From an uncultured Bacteroidales bacterium (GTDB taxonomy: Bacteria; Bacteroidota; Bacteroidia; Bacteroidales; Paludibacteraceae): DNA of 64,000 nt. Positions within the stretch are counted from its first letter, which is position 1. The number at the start of each line of letters is the position of its first letter. This document shows positions 1 to 7,887 of this stretch, in pieces. The stretch lies in assembly GCA_946616535.1 (NCBI GenBank), contig CAMOJA010000001.1, positions 124,001-188,000 on the forward strand, in the 5' to 3' direction. The notes beneath the pieces were generated by a model, which did not search any database, was not told where the DNA came from, and worked only from the letters and a program-made list of their open reading frames with translations. A program made the translations under genes and the position numbers.

Positions 1-12
1 GGGACCCCAAAC

Positions 13-46
13 AAAAAAACAGACGTCCGGCGGGCGTCTGTTTTTT
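13..46. terminator. bidirectional terminator
   Basis: A hairpin (cagacg at 20-25 pairing with cgtctg at 35-40, extended by a wobble pair and two G-C pairs) is flanked by an A run at 13-19 and a T run at 41-46. It can stop the minus-strand feoB-HMA transcript and any plus-strand transcript entering from the left. Confidence 0.8.
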
Positions 47-70
47 GTTGTGCGTGCATGCGCGCATGTA

Positions 71-108
71 CTTAATAAGGAGTGGAGGCCTTAATAAGGA
101 GTGGAGGC
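71..108. repeat. 19-base tandem duplication across a stop codon
   Basis: The unit cttaataaggagtggaggc occurs at 71-89 and again, without change, at 90-108. The second copy encodes the last residues and stop of the heavy-metal-domain gene, so the duplication repeats the end of the reading frame outside it. Confidence 0.9.
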
Positions 109-471
109 GCCTGTGTTGGCGTCCGTGGAAGGGCGGTTCTTAGAGTCCTTAGGGGCGTTAAGGTCTTTAGGGTCCTTAGAGACCGTTTCTTTGACTGTAG
201 CAGGTTTCTTAATCTTCTCAAAAGCCTTGAGCAGCGTAGGAACATCGGTTTTATTGGCGTCGTAAGTAACCGTTACCGTCTTGGTGTCAAGGTCGCAAAC
301 AATGTCTTTCACTCCTTTCTCAAACGCGATATTCTTCATGATCTTATCGCAGCAGCCCTGGCAGTGGATGTCTACCGAAAGAACAACAACCTGTTTGTTT
401 GCCTTAGCGAACAGAGGAGTACAGAGTACGGAATACAGAATACAGACAAATAATAAAAGATATTTTTTCAT
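91..471 (-). CDS. secreted heavy-metal-associated (HMA) domain protein
   Basis: A 126-residue protein with a signal peptide (about 1-22) followed by one HMA-type fold (about 27-90). The metal loop reads H-C-Q-G-C-C with Cys at 37, 40 and 41. The Lys/Asp/Pro-rich tail (95-126) looks unstructured. HMA domains bind soft metals such as Cu(I) and pass them between proteins; a periplasmic or surface location is inferred from the signal peptide. It starts 7 bases after feoB on the same strand and is probably co-transcribed with it, suggesting a role in metal handling. Codons 8-19 of the signal peptide are built from a 7-base array (416-450). The metal carried cannot be told from sequence. Confidence 0.8.
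   Translation of the reverse strand: MKKYLLLFVCILYSVLCTPLFAKANKQVVVLSVDIHCQGCCDKIMKNIAFEKGVKDIVCDLDTKTVTVTYDANKTDVPTLLKAFEKIKKPATVKETVSKDPKDLNAPKDSKNRPSTDANTGASTPY
416..450. repeat. 7-base array in signal-peptide codons
   Basis: Five heptamers in register (ggagtac, agagtac, ggaatac, agaatac, agacaaa). On the coding strand they encode the hydrophobic core of the HMA protein signal peptide. Confidence 0.8.
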
Positions 472-478
472 GTTAAAA

Positions 479-2164
479 TTATATGATTAGGCTGCCTATT
501 TGATAGACGAGGAAGGATATAAACCATGCTAAGAAGAGGCTGTGGAAGACGGTGAACCAAGCCCATTGTCTGCCGGCTTCGCGATGCAGGGTAGCGATGG
601 TTGCCACGCAGGGGAAGTAGAGCAGCACAAAGAGCATGAAGCTGAAGGCGGTGAGCGGGGTGAAACCGGCGGCACTGATATCGCCCCCATAGAGGATAGC
701 GAGCGTCGAGACGATGGCTTCTTTGGCCGGAAGGCCCGTCAAGAGACAAACCGACATCTTCCAGTCGAAGCCGAGCGGCTCCAAGAGCGGTGCGACGAAC
801 TGTCCGATGGATGCCAGATACGAGTGCTCGAGGTCGTTGAGGTCCTGAGTGGGGAAGTATTCGAGCGCCCAGATGATGATCGATGCCCAAAGGATGACGG
901 TACAGATCTTCTGGAGGTAGTCCGCTACGCGCTCCCAGATATGCGCTGCGGTATTACGTGCCTTGGGGATACGGAACTCCGGCAACTCGTTTACGGTATC
1001 ATCGTTATCTTGTTTGAACCACTTGGTGCGCTTCATGATAACTGCAAAAATAACCGACAGGCAGATACCTATCGCGTACAGCGATATCATCACGAGCGCT
1101 TTGTGGCGCTCGAAGAAGGTATCGACAAAAAGCATATAAACCGGTAGTCGTGCCGAACAAGACATGAAAGGCACCATGAGCATGGTCAGCACGCGGTCTT
1201 TGGGATTCTGGATATCTCGTGCCGCCATGATAGCCGGTACGTTGCACCCGAAGCCCATCAGCATCGGGATGAAACTACGGCCGTGCAAACCGACGCGGTG
1301 CATGATGGTATCCATGATATAGGCCTCACGAGCCATGTAGCCGGAGTCCTCCATAAGCGAGATGAAGAAGAAGAGGATGATGATATTCGGCAGGAAAGCC
1401 AAAACCGCTCCTACGCCCTGAAGTACACCATCAATGAGTAAGGAAGACCACCAACTTGGGTCCAGCAGGCTCCATAACCATTGGCTCATGGCATCGATAC
1501 CGCCTTCTATCCAGGCTTGCGGATAAGCGCCTAACGTAAAAGTACACCAGAAGACGAAATAGAGGATCGCCATCATGATCGGGAAACCGAGCCATGGGTT
1601 GGTCAGCACCTTATCGATGCGCTCGAGACGCGTCTGATGCTTGTCGTCCTTCGCGTGCGTGAGCGTTTCCGTTAATATACCGTGCACGTACGCGCGATAG
1701 GTATCCTCATCGCCTTGGTCACGAAGGTGGTAGATAGGGTGGGCTGTGGAAGCCGGTTTGCGGATGGTGGTCTCAAGGATGTCCAAACAGTTCGGAAGAC
1801 CGTAGTTAAGGCGCACGGACACGCGGCAGGTAGGTACACCAATCAGTTGCTCCAGTTTAGGTAGGTTGAGCGAGTGGTCCGTCTTCAAGAGCAGGTCATA
1901 CCTGCCAATGGCGAGTACAATTTTCTGCTGCTCGTCGATGATATGGGGCGTGAGCATGAGCGATTCCTCGAGCCGGGTGGAGTCCACTACCTGGAGGACG
2001 ACGTCGTAGGCATGCCCATGCAACTCATCGGGGTTGTGCACCTCGGTGAACAGCAAAGGCCGCTTACCCTGATCGGCCAAGCGCTGCAAGGCCAGCGTGA
2101 GGGAACTCTTTCCGCATTGCGTCAGCCCAATGACGGCTATTTTATGAACCATTTCTTTGACCAT
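479..2164 (-). CDS. feoB: FeoB-type ferrous iron transporter with shortened GTPase domain
   Basis: A 561-residue inner-membrane protein. The two Gate regions typical of FeoB are clear: the LEDSGYMAREA, GFGCNVPAIMA and MSCSARLPVY segments in the first half, and the ELPEFRIP, LLTGLPAKEAIVSTL segments in the second. The N-terminal G domain is short: a P-loop (GLTQCGKS, 13-20) and a VVDST strand (59-63) are visible, but the G3 motif (DxxG) seems absent and the G4 position reads GRYD (87-90) in place of NxxD. FeoB is usually about 700-800 residues and often fused to or next to FeoA; neither is seen here. Iron(II) uptake is the family role; reduced GTP binding is inferred. ATG at 2164 or 2149 could be the start. 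Confidence 0.9.
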   Translation of the reverse strand: MVKEMVHKIAVIGLTQCGKSSLTLALQRLADQGKRPLLFTEVHNPDELHGHAYDVVLQVVDSTRLEESLMLTPHIIDEQQKIVLAIGRYDLLLKTDHSLNLPKLEQLIGVPTCRVSVRLNYGLPNCLDILETTIRKPASTAHPIYHLRDQGDEDTYRAYVHGILTETLTHAKDDKHQTRLERIDKVLTNPWLGFPIMMAILYFVFWCTFTLGAYPQAWIEGGIDAMSQWLWSLLDPSWWSSLLIDGVLQGVGAVLAFLPNIIILFFFISLMEDSGYMAREAYIMDTIMHRVGLHGRSFIPMLMGFGCNVPAIMAARDIQNPKDRVLTMLMVPFMSCSARLPVYMLFVDTFFERHKALVMISLYAIGICLSVIFAVIMKRTKWFKQDNDDTVNELPEFRIPKARNTAAHIWERVADYLQKICTVILWASIIIWALEYFPTQDLNDLEHSYLASIGQFVAPLLEPLGFDWKMSVCLLTGLPAKEAIVSTLAILYGGDISAAGFTPLTAFSFMLFVLLYFPCVATIATLHREAGRQWAWFTVFHSLFLAWFISFLVYQIGSLII

Positions 2165-2169
2165 TTTTT

Positions 2170-2221
2170 GCCTTTCTCGGCGGAGGCCACTCTTCCCGTT
2201 TCATCGGGAAGACGTTCCGGG
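2170..2221 (-). repeat. palindromic element, copy 1, forming the feoB leader
   Basis: A 52-base element, on the minus strand cccggaacgtc..ttcccg..cgggaa..cctccgcc..gagaaagg, matching copies at 11644-11694 and 20821-20871. It fills nearly all the space between the feoB -7 box and start codon, so the feoB leader RNA would be this hairpin, and its gagaaagg end would lie where a ribosome binds. Confidence 0.8.
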
Positions 2222-2224
2222 CTG

Positions 2225-2255
2225 CAAAATTACTGCTTTTTTTTGACATATGCAA
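2225..2255 (-). promoter_or_regulatory. feoB promoter
   Basis: Minus-strand TAATTTTG (2232-2225) preceded by TTG (2255-2253) with a 20-base spacer, the Bacteroidota primary sigma pattern. Confidence 0.75.
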
Positions 2256-2344
2256 TACCTATATATAGTGATTTTTTAAAAAAAAGTCATTTCCCCGCAT
2301 ATAAGTGGAGTTAGTTGAATTTTAGTAAATAAAAGAATGAAAGA

Positions 2345-2376
2345 CAAAAAGAGCGGTCTTGCGGCCGCTCTCTTTG
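2345..2376 (-). terminator. terminator of the BspA-like operon
   Basis: Stem agagcgg (2351-2357) with ccgctct (2366-2372), followed on the minus strand by a T run (2350-2345). It lies beyond the 58-residue gene. The rest of 2256-2472 shows only an AT-rich inverted repeat near 2270-2292 and no gene. Confidence 0.8.
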
Positions 2377-2472
2377 AAAAATGAATTAGTTGGAATAATC
2401 TTTGGTATTCCCATGGGTAGGGAATTACCATTGATGTTATTTCCTACGCCCGTATAACGTTAGTTGATTGGG

Positions 2473-2649
2473 TTATAGCTGTATGTCCGTTGTTGCGTCC
2501 GGAGGGATAGCCATAGATGAACTGCTGCCTCCTCCTCCGCCTCCTCCGCTGACGCAGATAATAGATGTCGTACGGATAGACGCTATAGTGACTACAGGTT
2601 GATTATAAAGTTTTTTAGCCATAAGGGCACTATTCATATTGTTTTTCAT
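2473..2649 (-). CDS. 58-residue Gly-rich small protein
   Basis: An unbroken frame of 58 codons from ATG at 2649 to TAA at 2473. The start MKNNMNSALMAKKLY is followed by a Val/Ile/Thr-rich stretch, then a single Cys, seven consecutive Gly and four Ser (about 32-45). No signal peptide or membrane segment is evident. It lies 32 bases after the BspA-like gene and before that operon's terminator. Short Gly-rich proteins are common next to secreted proteins in Bacteroidales genomes; their role is unknown to me. The coding call rests on length, position and the uninterrupted frame, not on recognised homology. Confidence 0.6.
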   Translation of the reverse strand: MKNNMNSALMAKKLYNQPVVTIASIRTTSIICVSGGGGGGGSSSSMAIPPDATTDIQL

Positions 2650-2663
2650 ACTGATTCAATTTA

Positions 2664-2691
2664 TACATTACACAATACACATTACTTTACA
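2664..2691. repeat. 7-base array at the 3' end of the BspA-like gene
   Basis: Four heptamers (tacatta, cacaata, cacatta, ctttaca) across the BspA-like stop codon and the gap to the 58-residue gene. Confidence 0.6.
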
Positions 2692-5600
2692 ATCTGACCT
2701 TGAGCGTTGTACTCTTTACCATCCTTGATGATGATCAGCTGGCCGTCACGCAGGATCTTTGTACATTGTACCTTGTCACTTTGTACATTCTCAACACCGG
2801 TTGTTTCGTCCTCATGCCTGAAGAGGAAGCGCGCGCGGGTAGGAGCACCGGAAGTGCCACCTACGATCATATAGGCTTTATGTGCGCCTAAGGTTGTGCC
2901 GGTGTAGCGGTACAGACCCATACCTACTTGGCGAACACTATTAATCCAAGCTTCCTTGCCCAGTACATAGACTTTGTCTTGCTGTGCAGCAGGCAGCGAA
3001 CTTACAGCTAAATTCACATCTGTACCGCGGAGGTCATTTTGACCTGTATAAGCAGGAGCTGAGCCTTCAGACTTTATCAAATGATAAATAGGAGTCTCCG
3101 ATTCGAGGACAACTGCTGTGTTTTTAGGCAGAATTTGACCGTCGTATGCGATAGAGCGCAGAATAAATTCGTTGTCCTGTACATAGCCCACATGTGCCCA
3201 AACGCTTGGCGGCAACAAGTAATCGTTCTCACTATCGAAGAAAGTACGATAGAAACGTCCGGAATGATCAGGATCTTCCGCTTGTGTAACATCAACATCA
3301 AAGAGTTCGACATCAAACATGCGACTTGCCCATGCCGGAGCCCATTCCTGATAAGCAGCCAATTTGCCTTTCGGAACATATATTTTTGTCTTTCCGCTGG
3401 CAGCCGTTGCAAACTCAAGACCTTTGTCACGATCATACCAAGTGATAGCATTTGGGTTCTCCCACAGGAAATATACATTCTCCACGCCTGTGCAGTTAAG
3501 GAATGCACCGGCCTCGATAGACGTTACCTGCTGCGGAATCATTACAGCATTGAAGCGCGTGCTATCTTTGTACGCATTTTCTCCAATTCCGGTTATTGCA
3601 TATTCACGACCCATATAGTTTGCGTCCTCAGGAATAACGAGTGTACCTGTGCGGGTAATCGGATAGATGTCATTAATATATGAAGTATAAGGAACCACTT
3701 TCGCTTCTCCTTGCGAACCATAAGGAGCAGGAGTAGTAACTTCATACAATCCGGTGTACATTTGTACAAGGTCAAAGAATTTCTCGCCGACGCTGGCATC
3801 TGTGCCTCTATAATCAATGATAGACTCGTATGTAGACCATCCATCTGCTTCTTTATAAGCACCTACACCAAAATAATCTATAAGGATATGATTCAACAAT
3901 TCATCTCCAGCGAATATGTCACTTTCGAGTACGGGAGGAGTAGTAGTATTAGATTCGTAGTAAGCCAAAAGTTTGCAGTTCTTGAATGCATCAACACCGA
4001 TTTCATCTAATACTCCGCCGTCCAAACTAAAACTTCTCATATGGGTACAACCCTCAAAAGCATGTGCACCGATACGAGCAATGTTTTCGCCACCCGTTAT
4101 ATCAAACAGGTCATCTTGATTATAGAACGCATAATCATCAATCTCGGTGATATAATACCTTACTTCGTCGTAGTCCACATATTCCGGGATAAGGAACGAA
4201 CCTCCAAATGATTGTACAGGCACTTTAGCCGTGTGTGCACCGGTAATTTCGTATAATTGGTAGGCTTGTTCAAATGTATCTCCAACATGCGGAGCGGCAG
4301 CAGGAGTATAGGTAAACTCAATGGAAGAAATGGTGCAACCGATATTTCCGCTGAGAGTAACTTCCTCTGCATCACCTGTCCACGTCAAGGTTTTTGCTAC
4401 CGCTTGAGAAGTCCAACCGTCGGAAAGATTACTTGGACTACCCAGATCAGAGCATCTAATGACGATACCGGTGAGATTTCCGGCAATGGATTTGAATTTC
4501 ACATATCCGTTATTCTCTATCCAAAGTTGTCCATTCTGGAAGGAGCAATAACCAGCGTCGGTTCTCTCGTGCGATGCAATGATATTCTTGATCACACCGG
4601 AGCTTCTCAAGTCATCTTCGTAGTATCCATCAAAGCGCACATGGCTTACTTGGCGCTCTCCCCATGTGGTGGTCAATTCGGCAGGAGCAGGAGCAGGAGC
4701 AGCCGGAGCAAAGTTAAACACAATGGAAGTAATATGGTCAACATAGACTCCATATTCCAAACCAGAACTACCCAGAACCACAGATGATGAAGCGACACCA
4801 CCATTTGACCACGTTAAAATATGATTTGTTTCGTCCCAATTCCATCCGGATCCCCCCTGCACAGAAACATACTCTGTACGATTAGTGTTAATAACAATGC
4901 TCTCGAACTGGCGTGTTGCGGAAGAGAAAGTGAGCGTTGCGCCGCCTCTCAAATAAATACTTGTATTGCTTTCACTAGTGCTGACATCTGCGTAAGAACC
5001 ATCTACAGTAGCATCTATAGCGGCTGTTACGCCTTCGTGGTCTGCGGTTCTATTACCATAATGGTAAGAACTACCGTTATAGTTTTCCTTTTCAAACAGA
5101 GACAAAGAAGCAAGATATCCCGAATTCCATGTAACCGATGATGCCGGTCCGGCAGGTATAGCCTCAATGATGCTTGCATGAGCAGACCAGCCTTCTGCTT
5201 CTTTGTAAGCCGCTACACTTGCAGCAGGCACATAGATATGTACTAAACTCTCTGAATACGAAAATAAAGAACTTCCATAATCCGGCGGGGTTGTTGCTTT
5301 AATAGTGATAGTAGTCAGACCTGTATTGCTGAATGCCTGCATACCAAGGCTGCCCCAATTGGGTTCGCCCCCACCCATCGTGGATGGTAAAGTAACTGTG
5401 GTTAAACCAGTACAACCATCAAATGCATGGGGGTTGATATCGCGAACACCTTCTTCAATCGTAACAGATGTAATGTGAGAACATCCTACAAAAGCATAAT
5501 CTAAGAGGCCCATAACCTCATAGACTACATCGCCATACATTACCGTAGCAGGAATAACGATGTCACCGGAAACACTGTTTCCGTAACTCTCAAAGTCACC

Positions 5601-5750
5601 CGAACCCGGGAGTTTCATTACATAGGCCATTTTTAAGTCGCCTTGAGTTTGTAATCGATACCAGAAATTGCCAATCTGGACATCCGTTTGTGCCCATGAG
5701 CTGACGGTTAGCGCCAGAAGGGCAATGAATAATGTAAATGTTTTTCTCAT
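2682..5750 (-). CDS. BspA-like leucine-rich-repeat surface protein
   Basis: A 1022-residue secreted protein. It has a signal peptide (1-20, cleavage likely after SSWA). At least three blocks of BspA-type repeats follow (about 60-200, 520-620, 690-790), recognisable by AFxxCxxL and VTLP or IEEGV turns and by recurring YVPxxxxxAYKEAxGW segments. The C-terminus (DGQLIIIKDGKEYNAQGQIV) resembles the T9SS-linked tails of Bacteroidales surface proteins. BspA-type repeats serve adhesion or binding at the surface in known members; the ligand here is unknown. The gene follows a 56-residue gene by 33 bases and is followed by a Gly-rich small gene. A degenerate 7-base array (2761-2788) lies just before the tail. 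Confidence 0.85.
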   Translation of the reverse strand: MRKTFTLFIALLALTVSSWAQTDVQIGNFWYRLQTQGDLKMAYVMKLPGSGDFESYGNSVSGDIVIPATVMYGDVVYEVMGLLDYAFVGCSHITSVTIEEGVRDINPHAFDGCTGLTTVTLPSTMGGGEPNWGSLGMQAFSNTGLTTITIKATTPPDYGSSLFSYSESLVHIYVPAASVAAYKEAEGWSAHASIIEAIPAGPASSVTWNSGYLASLSLFEKENYNGSSYHYGNRTADHEGVTAAIDATVDGSYADVSTSESNTSIYLRGGATLTFSSATRQFESIVINTNRTEYVSVQGGSGWNWDETNHILTWSNGGVASSSVVLGSSGLEYGVYVDHITSIVFNFAPAAPAPAPAELTTTWGERQVSHVRFDGYYEDDLRSSGVIKNIIASHERTDAGYCSFQNGQLWIENNGYVKFKSIAGNLTGIVIRCSDLGSPSNLSDGWTSQAVAKTLTWTGDAEEVTLSGNIGCTISSIEFTYTPAAAPHVGDTFEQAYQLYEITGAHTAKVPVQSFGGSFLIPEYVDYDEVRYYITEIDDYAFYNQDDLFDITGGENIARIGAHAFEGCTHMRSFSLDGGVLDEIGVDAFKNCKLLAYYESNTTTPPVLESDIFAGDELLNHILIDYFGVGAYKEADGWSTYESIIDYRGTDASVGEKFFDLVQMYTGLYEVTTPAPYGSQGEAKVVPYTSYINDIYPITRTGTLVIPEDANYMGREYAITGIGENAYKDSTRFNAVMIPQQVTSIEAGAFLNCTGVENVYFLWENPNAITWYDRDKGLEFATAASGKTKIYVPKGKLAAYQEWAPAWASRMFDVELFDVDVTQAEDPDHSGRFYRTFFDSENDYLLPPSVWAHVGYVQDNEFILRSIAYDGQILPKNTAVVLESETPIYHLIKSEGSAPAYTGQNDLRGTDVNLAVSSLPAAQQDKVYVLGKEAWINSVRQVGMGLYRYTGTTLGAHKAYMIVGGTSGAPTRARFLFRHEDETTGVENVQSDKVQCTKILRDGQLIIIKDGKEYNAQGQIVK
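2761..2788. repeat. degenerate 7-base array in the BspA-like tail linker
   Basis: gtacatt, gtacctt, gtcactt and a shifted tgtacat. They encode the linker before the C-terminal sorting tail. The same unit (gtacatt) recurs at 57571-57598. Confidence 0.5.
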
Positions 5751-5783
5751 AAACTTTAAATCGTTTAGTATTAATAAATGAAA

Positions 5784-5954
5784 TTATTGCATGTTAGTTT
5801 TCTCTTCGGGCGTGCGCGCGAGCGCGCCGCCCGAATCGGAAGAGAGTAACTCCTCTATCAGCGTCTTCGTAAACTCTTTTGCTTCCTCATGGCGTCGTTG
5901 CGATACAGAAGGAGTTTCTTTTGTAGATTGTTTGTCGTTGTTCTTGTTTTCCAT
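5784..5954 (-). CDS. 56-residue hypothetical protein
   Basis: An open frame of 56 codons from ATG 5954 to TAA 5784. The product is charged and hydrophilic (MENKNNDKQSTKETPS start; EEAKEFTKTLIEELLSS helix at about 23-39) without signal peptide or membrane segment. It lies 33 bases before the BspA-like gene on the same strand, behind a likely promoter, so it probably opens that operon. Function unknown. The GC-rich stretch encoding GGALART (42-48) differs from the AT-rich surroundings. Confidence 0.55.
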   Translation of the reverse strand: MENKNNDKQSTKETPSVSQRRHEEAKEFTKTLIEELLSSDSGGALARTPEEKTNMQ

Positions 5955-5971
5955 GCCCGATCAAATAGCAT

Positions 5972-5999
5972 AAAAAAGCACCCGATGAAAATCGAGTGC
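5972..5999 (-). terminator. terminator of the TPR-AraC gene
   Basis: Stem gcac-cgat/atcg-gtgc with a GAAA loop (5978-5999), followed on the minus strand by six T (5977-5972). It overlaps the presumed transcription start of the next operon. Confidence 0.7.
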
Positions 6000-6006
6000 A
6001 AAAGTA
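5999..6006 (-). promoter_or_regulatory. probable promoter (-7 box) of the small gene/BspA operon
   Basis: Minus-strand TACTTTTG (6006-5999). The -33 box is less clear (a TTTG at 6035-6032 gives a 25-base spacer). Placed right behind the preceding terminator hairpin. Confidence 0.5.
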
Positions 6007-6070
6007 GTGGAATTTTCCGAAATTGCTTTTGCAAAAGCGGACAATTATTTTACAAAATCGGACAAACTGC

Positions 6071-7756
6071 TTAATTTGGCATTTTTCCGCGGTTTAAACG
6101 GTAGTCTGAAGGGGACATTCCGACGTTTTGAGTGAAGGTTCTGGTGAAAGAACTATGGTCGTCGAAGCCACAACAGTTACCTATTTCTACGATAGGAATA
6201 TCGAGATCCTGGAGGAGCATAATCCGTGCCTGCTCCAGCTGGATACGCATTATATACCGCTTCGCGCCTTCGCCCGTCAGATATTTCACCTTTCGGTTGA
6301 GGGTCTTGGGCGACATGCACATCTTATCGGCAATTTGGGTGACTGTAACCGCCTGATGATCCATCATTTGCGTGACGGAGAGGATGAGTTTCTTGAGGAA
6401 AGTTTTGTCCTCCTGCGTTAAATATTCCACATTTTCTTCAGGGTCCGGTTCGGTTTCTTGTTCAGCCGCCGGCGCCGGAGAGCGACGTGCTTCATTGAGC
6501 TCCGTCATGACGGTACTCAGCAGTTCGTTGGTCTTGCTCTGGCGGCGTCGGAACCAGATGAGCGAACCTACTATACAGAGGATCGCGCCCACGGCAACCG
6601 CAACTCCAATACCGGCGAGGCGGTGGTTTCTGCGGGTTAGTTGCTCCTTTTCTTTCTCCAACTCATCGCGCCCGAACTCTGCGTTGAAGCGAGCTAACTG
6701 CTCTGCCGTAGCATGCGAGTAGAGCGAGTCCTTGAGCAGGTGGTACCGCTCCAGATGAACCCGCGCGGCGTCGGGATTAGACTTATAGAGAATCTCGTAA
6801 ATAGCGCGCTGGGCATACGCCTCGTTATAGGGGTTACCGATCCGGCGGCATATGTCGATCGCCTCGGTGAGGTAGGTCACCGCCTCGTCCGTACGTCCCA
6901 GGCCGCTTGCTGCCTGACCGCGTTTGTTCAGGGCTATCGCTAACGACAGTTGGTCGCCCGTCTCGCGGAAATACGGTACTACGTCCGCCAATATATGCTC
7001 CGCTTCATTGTTCCGGTTCAGGGCCAGGAGGATAGATGCTTTCTGGGTGAGTCGGACCGCCATCTTATACCGGTTACCTGTAGTGGATTCGATAAGGCAC
7101 GCGCTATCGGCATAAAGCAGCGCCTGCTCCTTATGCTCGAGGCGGTTCTCTATCTCGCTCGCCATGCCGTAGATGACAGCCATGCGTGAAGGGTTGTTCG
7201 CCTTCTTGGCATAGTTGATAGCCTTCAGACTATACCCCTCCGCTTCCTCGGGATTACCTGCCGCCAGGAGAGTACCGGCGATGGTATTCAAAGACGAAGA
7301 GATACGATCCGGATCGCCGCTCTTGCTGTCGAGTTGGTAGCAACGGCGCATATAATGCAGCGCCTCGTCGTACTTCGATTGGCGCATATAAGCGAGCCCT
7401 AACATCGCCAGGTTGTCGGAGATGGATTTCTCATCCGCATACTCCATTAACTCTAACGCGCGCAGCAGATTTTTCTCGGCGCGCGGATAATCCTGCTCGG
7501 CGTAGTACCACTCGCCCGCCCAGTACCATACGAGGGCCTTCATGGTGTCAAGCGGTGTAGCATCCGTGAAAACAACCGGCTCGTCCATAAACTCCTCTTT
7601 ATCCATATAGGCGAAGAACTCCCTCGCCGTTTTCAGCCCGGGCTTATGATCAAACTGCTCCAGCAAGGTGTCTATCTTCTCCGGCGGTTTTTGGTCGGTC
7701 GCCATGACTGCCACCACGCAAAGCGAGAGGGCCATTAGCGAAAATAGTTTTTTCAT
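6071..7756 (-). CDS. membrane-anchored TPR protein with AraC-type DNA-binding domain
   Basis: A 561-residue regulator. A signal peptide or first membrane segment (1-19) precedes about 330 residues of tetratricopeptide repeats, placed outside the membrane. A transmembrane helix (about 382-402, GVAVAVGAILCIVGSLIWF then RRR) leads to a linker rich in Pro and Glu and a cytoplasmic AraC-type double helix-turn-helix (about 465-555, with IADKMCMSPKTLNRKVK and CGFDDHSSFTRTF). This layout is found in Bacteroidota as a sensor-regulator that links an envelope signal to transcription. The signal and targets are unknown; the neighbouring BspA-like operon is one candidate by position. It has its own terminator. 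Confidence 0.85.
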   Translation of the reverse strand: MKKLFSLMALSLCVVAVMATDQKPPEKIDTLLEQFDHKPGLKTAREFFAYMDKEEFMDEPVVFTDATPLDTMKALVWYWAGEWYYAEQDYPRAEKNLLRALELMEYADEKSISDNLAMLGLAYMRQSKYDEALHYMRRCYQLDSKSGDPDRISSSLNTIAGTLLAAGNPEEAEGYSLKAINYAKKANNPSRMAVIYGMASEIENRLEHKEQALLYADSACLIESTTGNRYKMAVRLTQKASILLALNRNNEAEHILADVVPYFRETGDQLSLAIALNKRGQAASGLGRTDEAVTYLTEAIDICRRIGNPYNEAYAQRAIYEILYKSNPDAARVHLERYHLLKDSLYSHATAEQLARFNAEFGRDELEKEKEQLTRRNHRLAGIGVAVAVGAILCIVGSLIWFRRRQSKTNELLSTVMTELNEARRSPAPAAEQETEPDPEENVEYLTQEDKTFLKKLILSVTQMMDHQAVTVTQIADKMCMSPKTLNRKVKYLTGEGAKRYIMRIQLEQARIMLLQDLDIPIVEIGNCCGFDDHSSFTRTFTQNVGMSPSDYRLNRGKMPN

Positions 7757-7773
7757 GATAGTCAGTAGTTGGG

Positions 7774-7793
7774 TTACATCGTCTTGATGATTT
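7774..7793. repeat. 20-base copy of the pepD 3' end
   Basis: The 20 bases ttacatcgtcttgatgattt at 7774-7793 repeat exactly at 7888-7907, where they encode the last six codons and stop of pepD. The outer copy is not part of a gene. Confidence 0.85.
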
Positions 7794-7822
7794 TATTTTT
7801 GATATACGCAAGCATTTTAGTT

Positions 7823-7850
7823 AAAAATCGCCGCTCCAACGTCGATTTTA
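7823..7850 (-). terminator. possible terminator after pepD
   Basis: Stem aaaatcg with cgatttt around a 12-base loop, with a short T run on the minus strand. Weak. Confidence 0.4.
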
Positions 7851-7887
7851 TATATATTTTTCGCCGATGGAGCATTGATTTGTCTTG

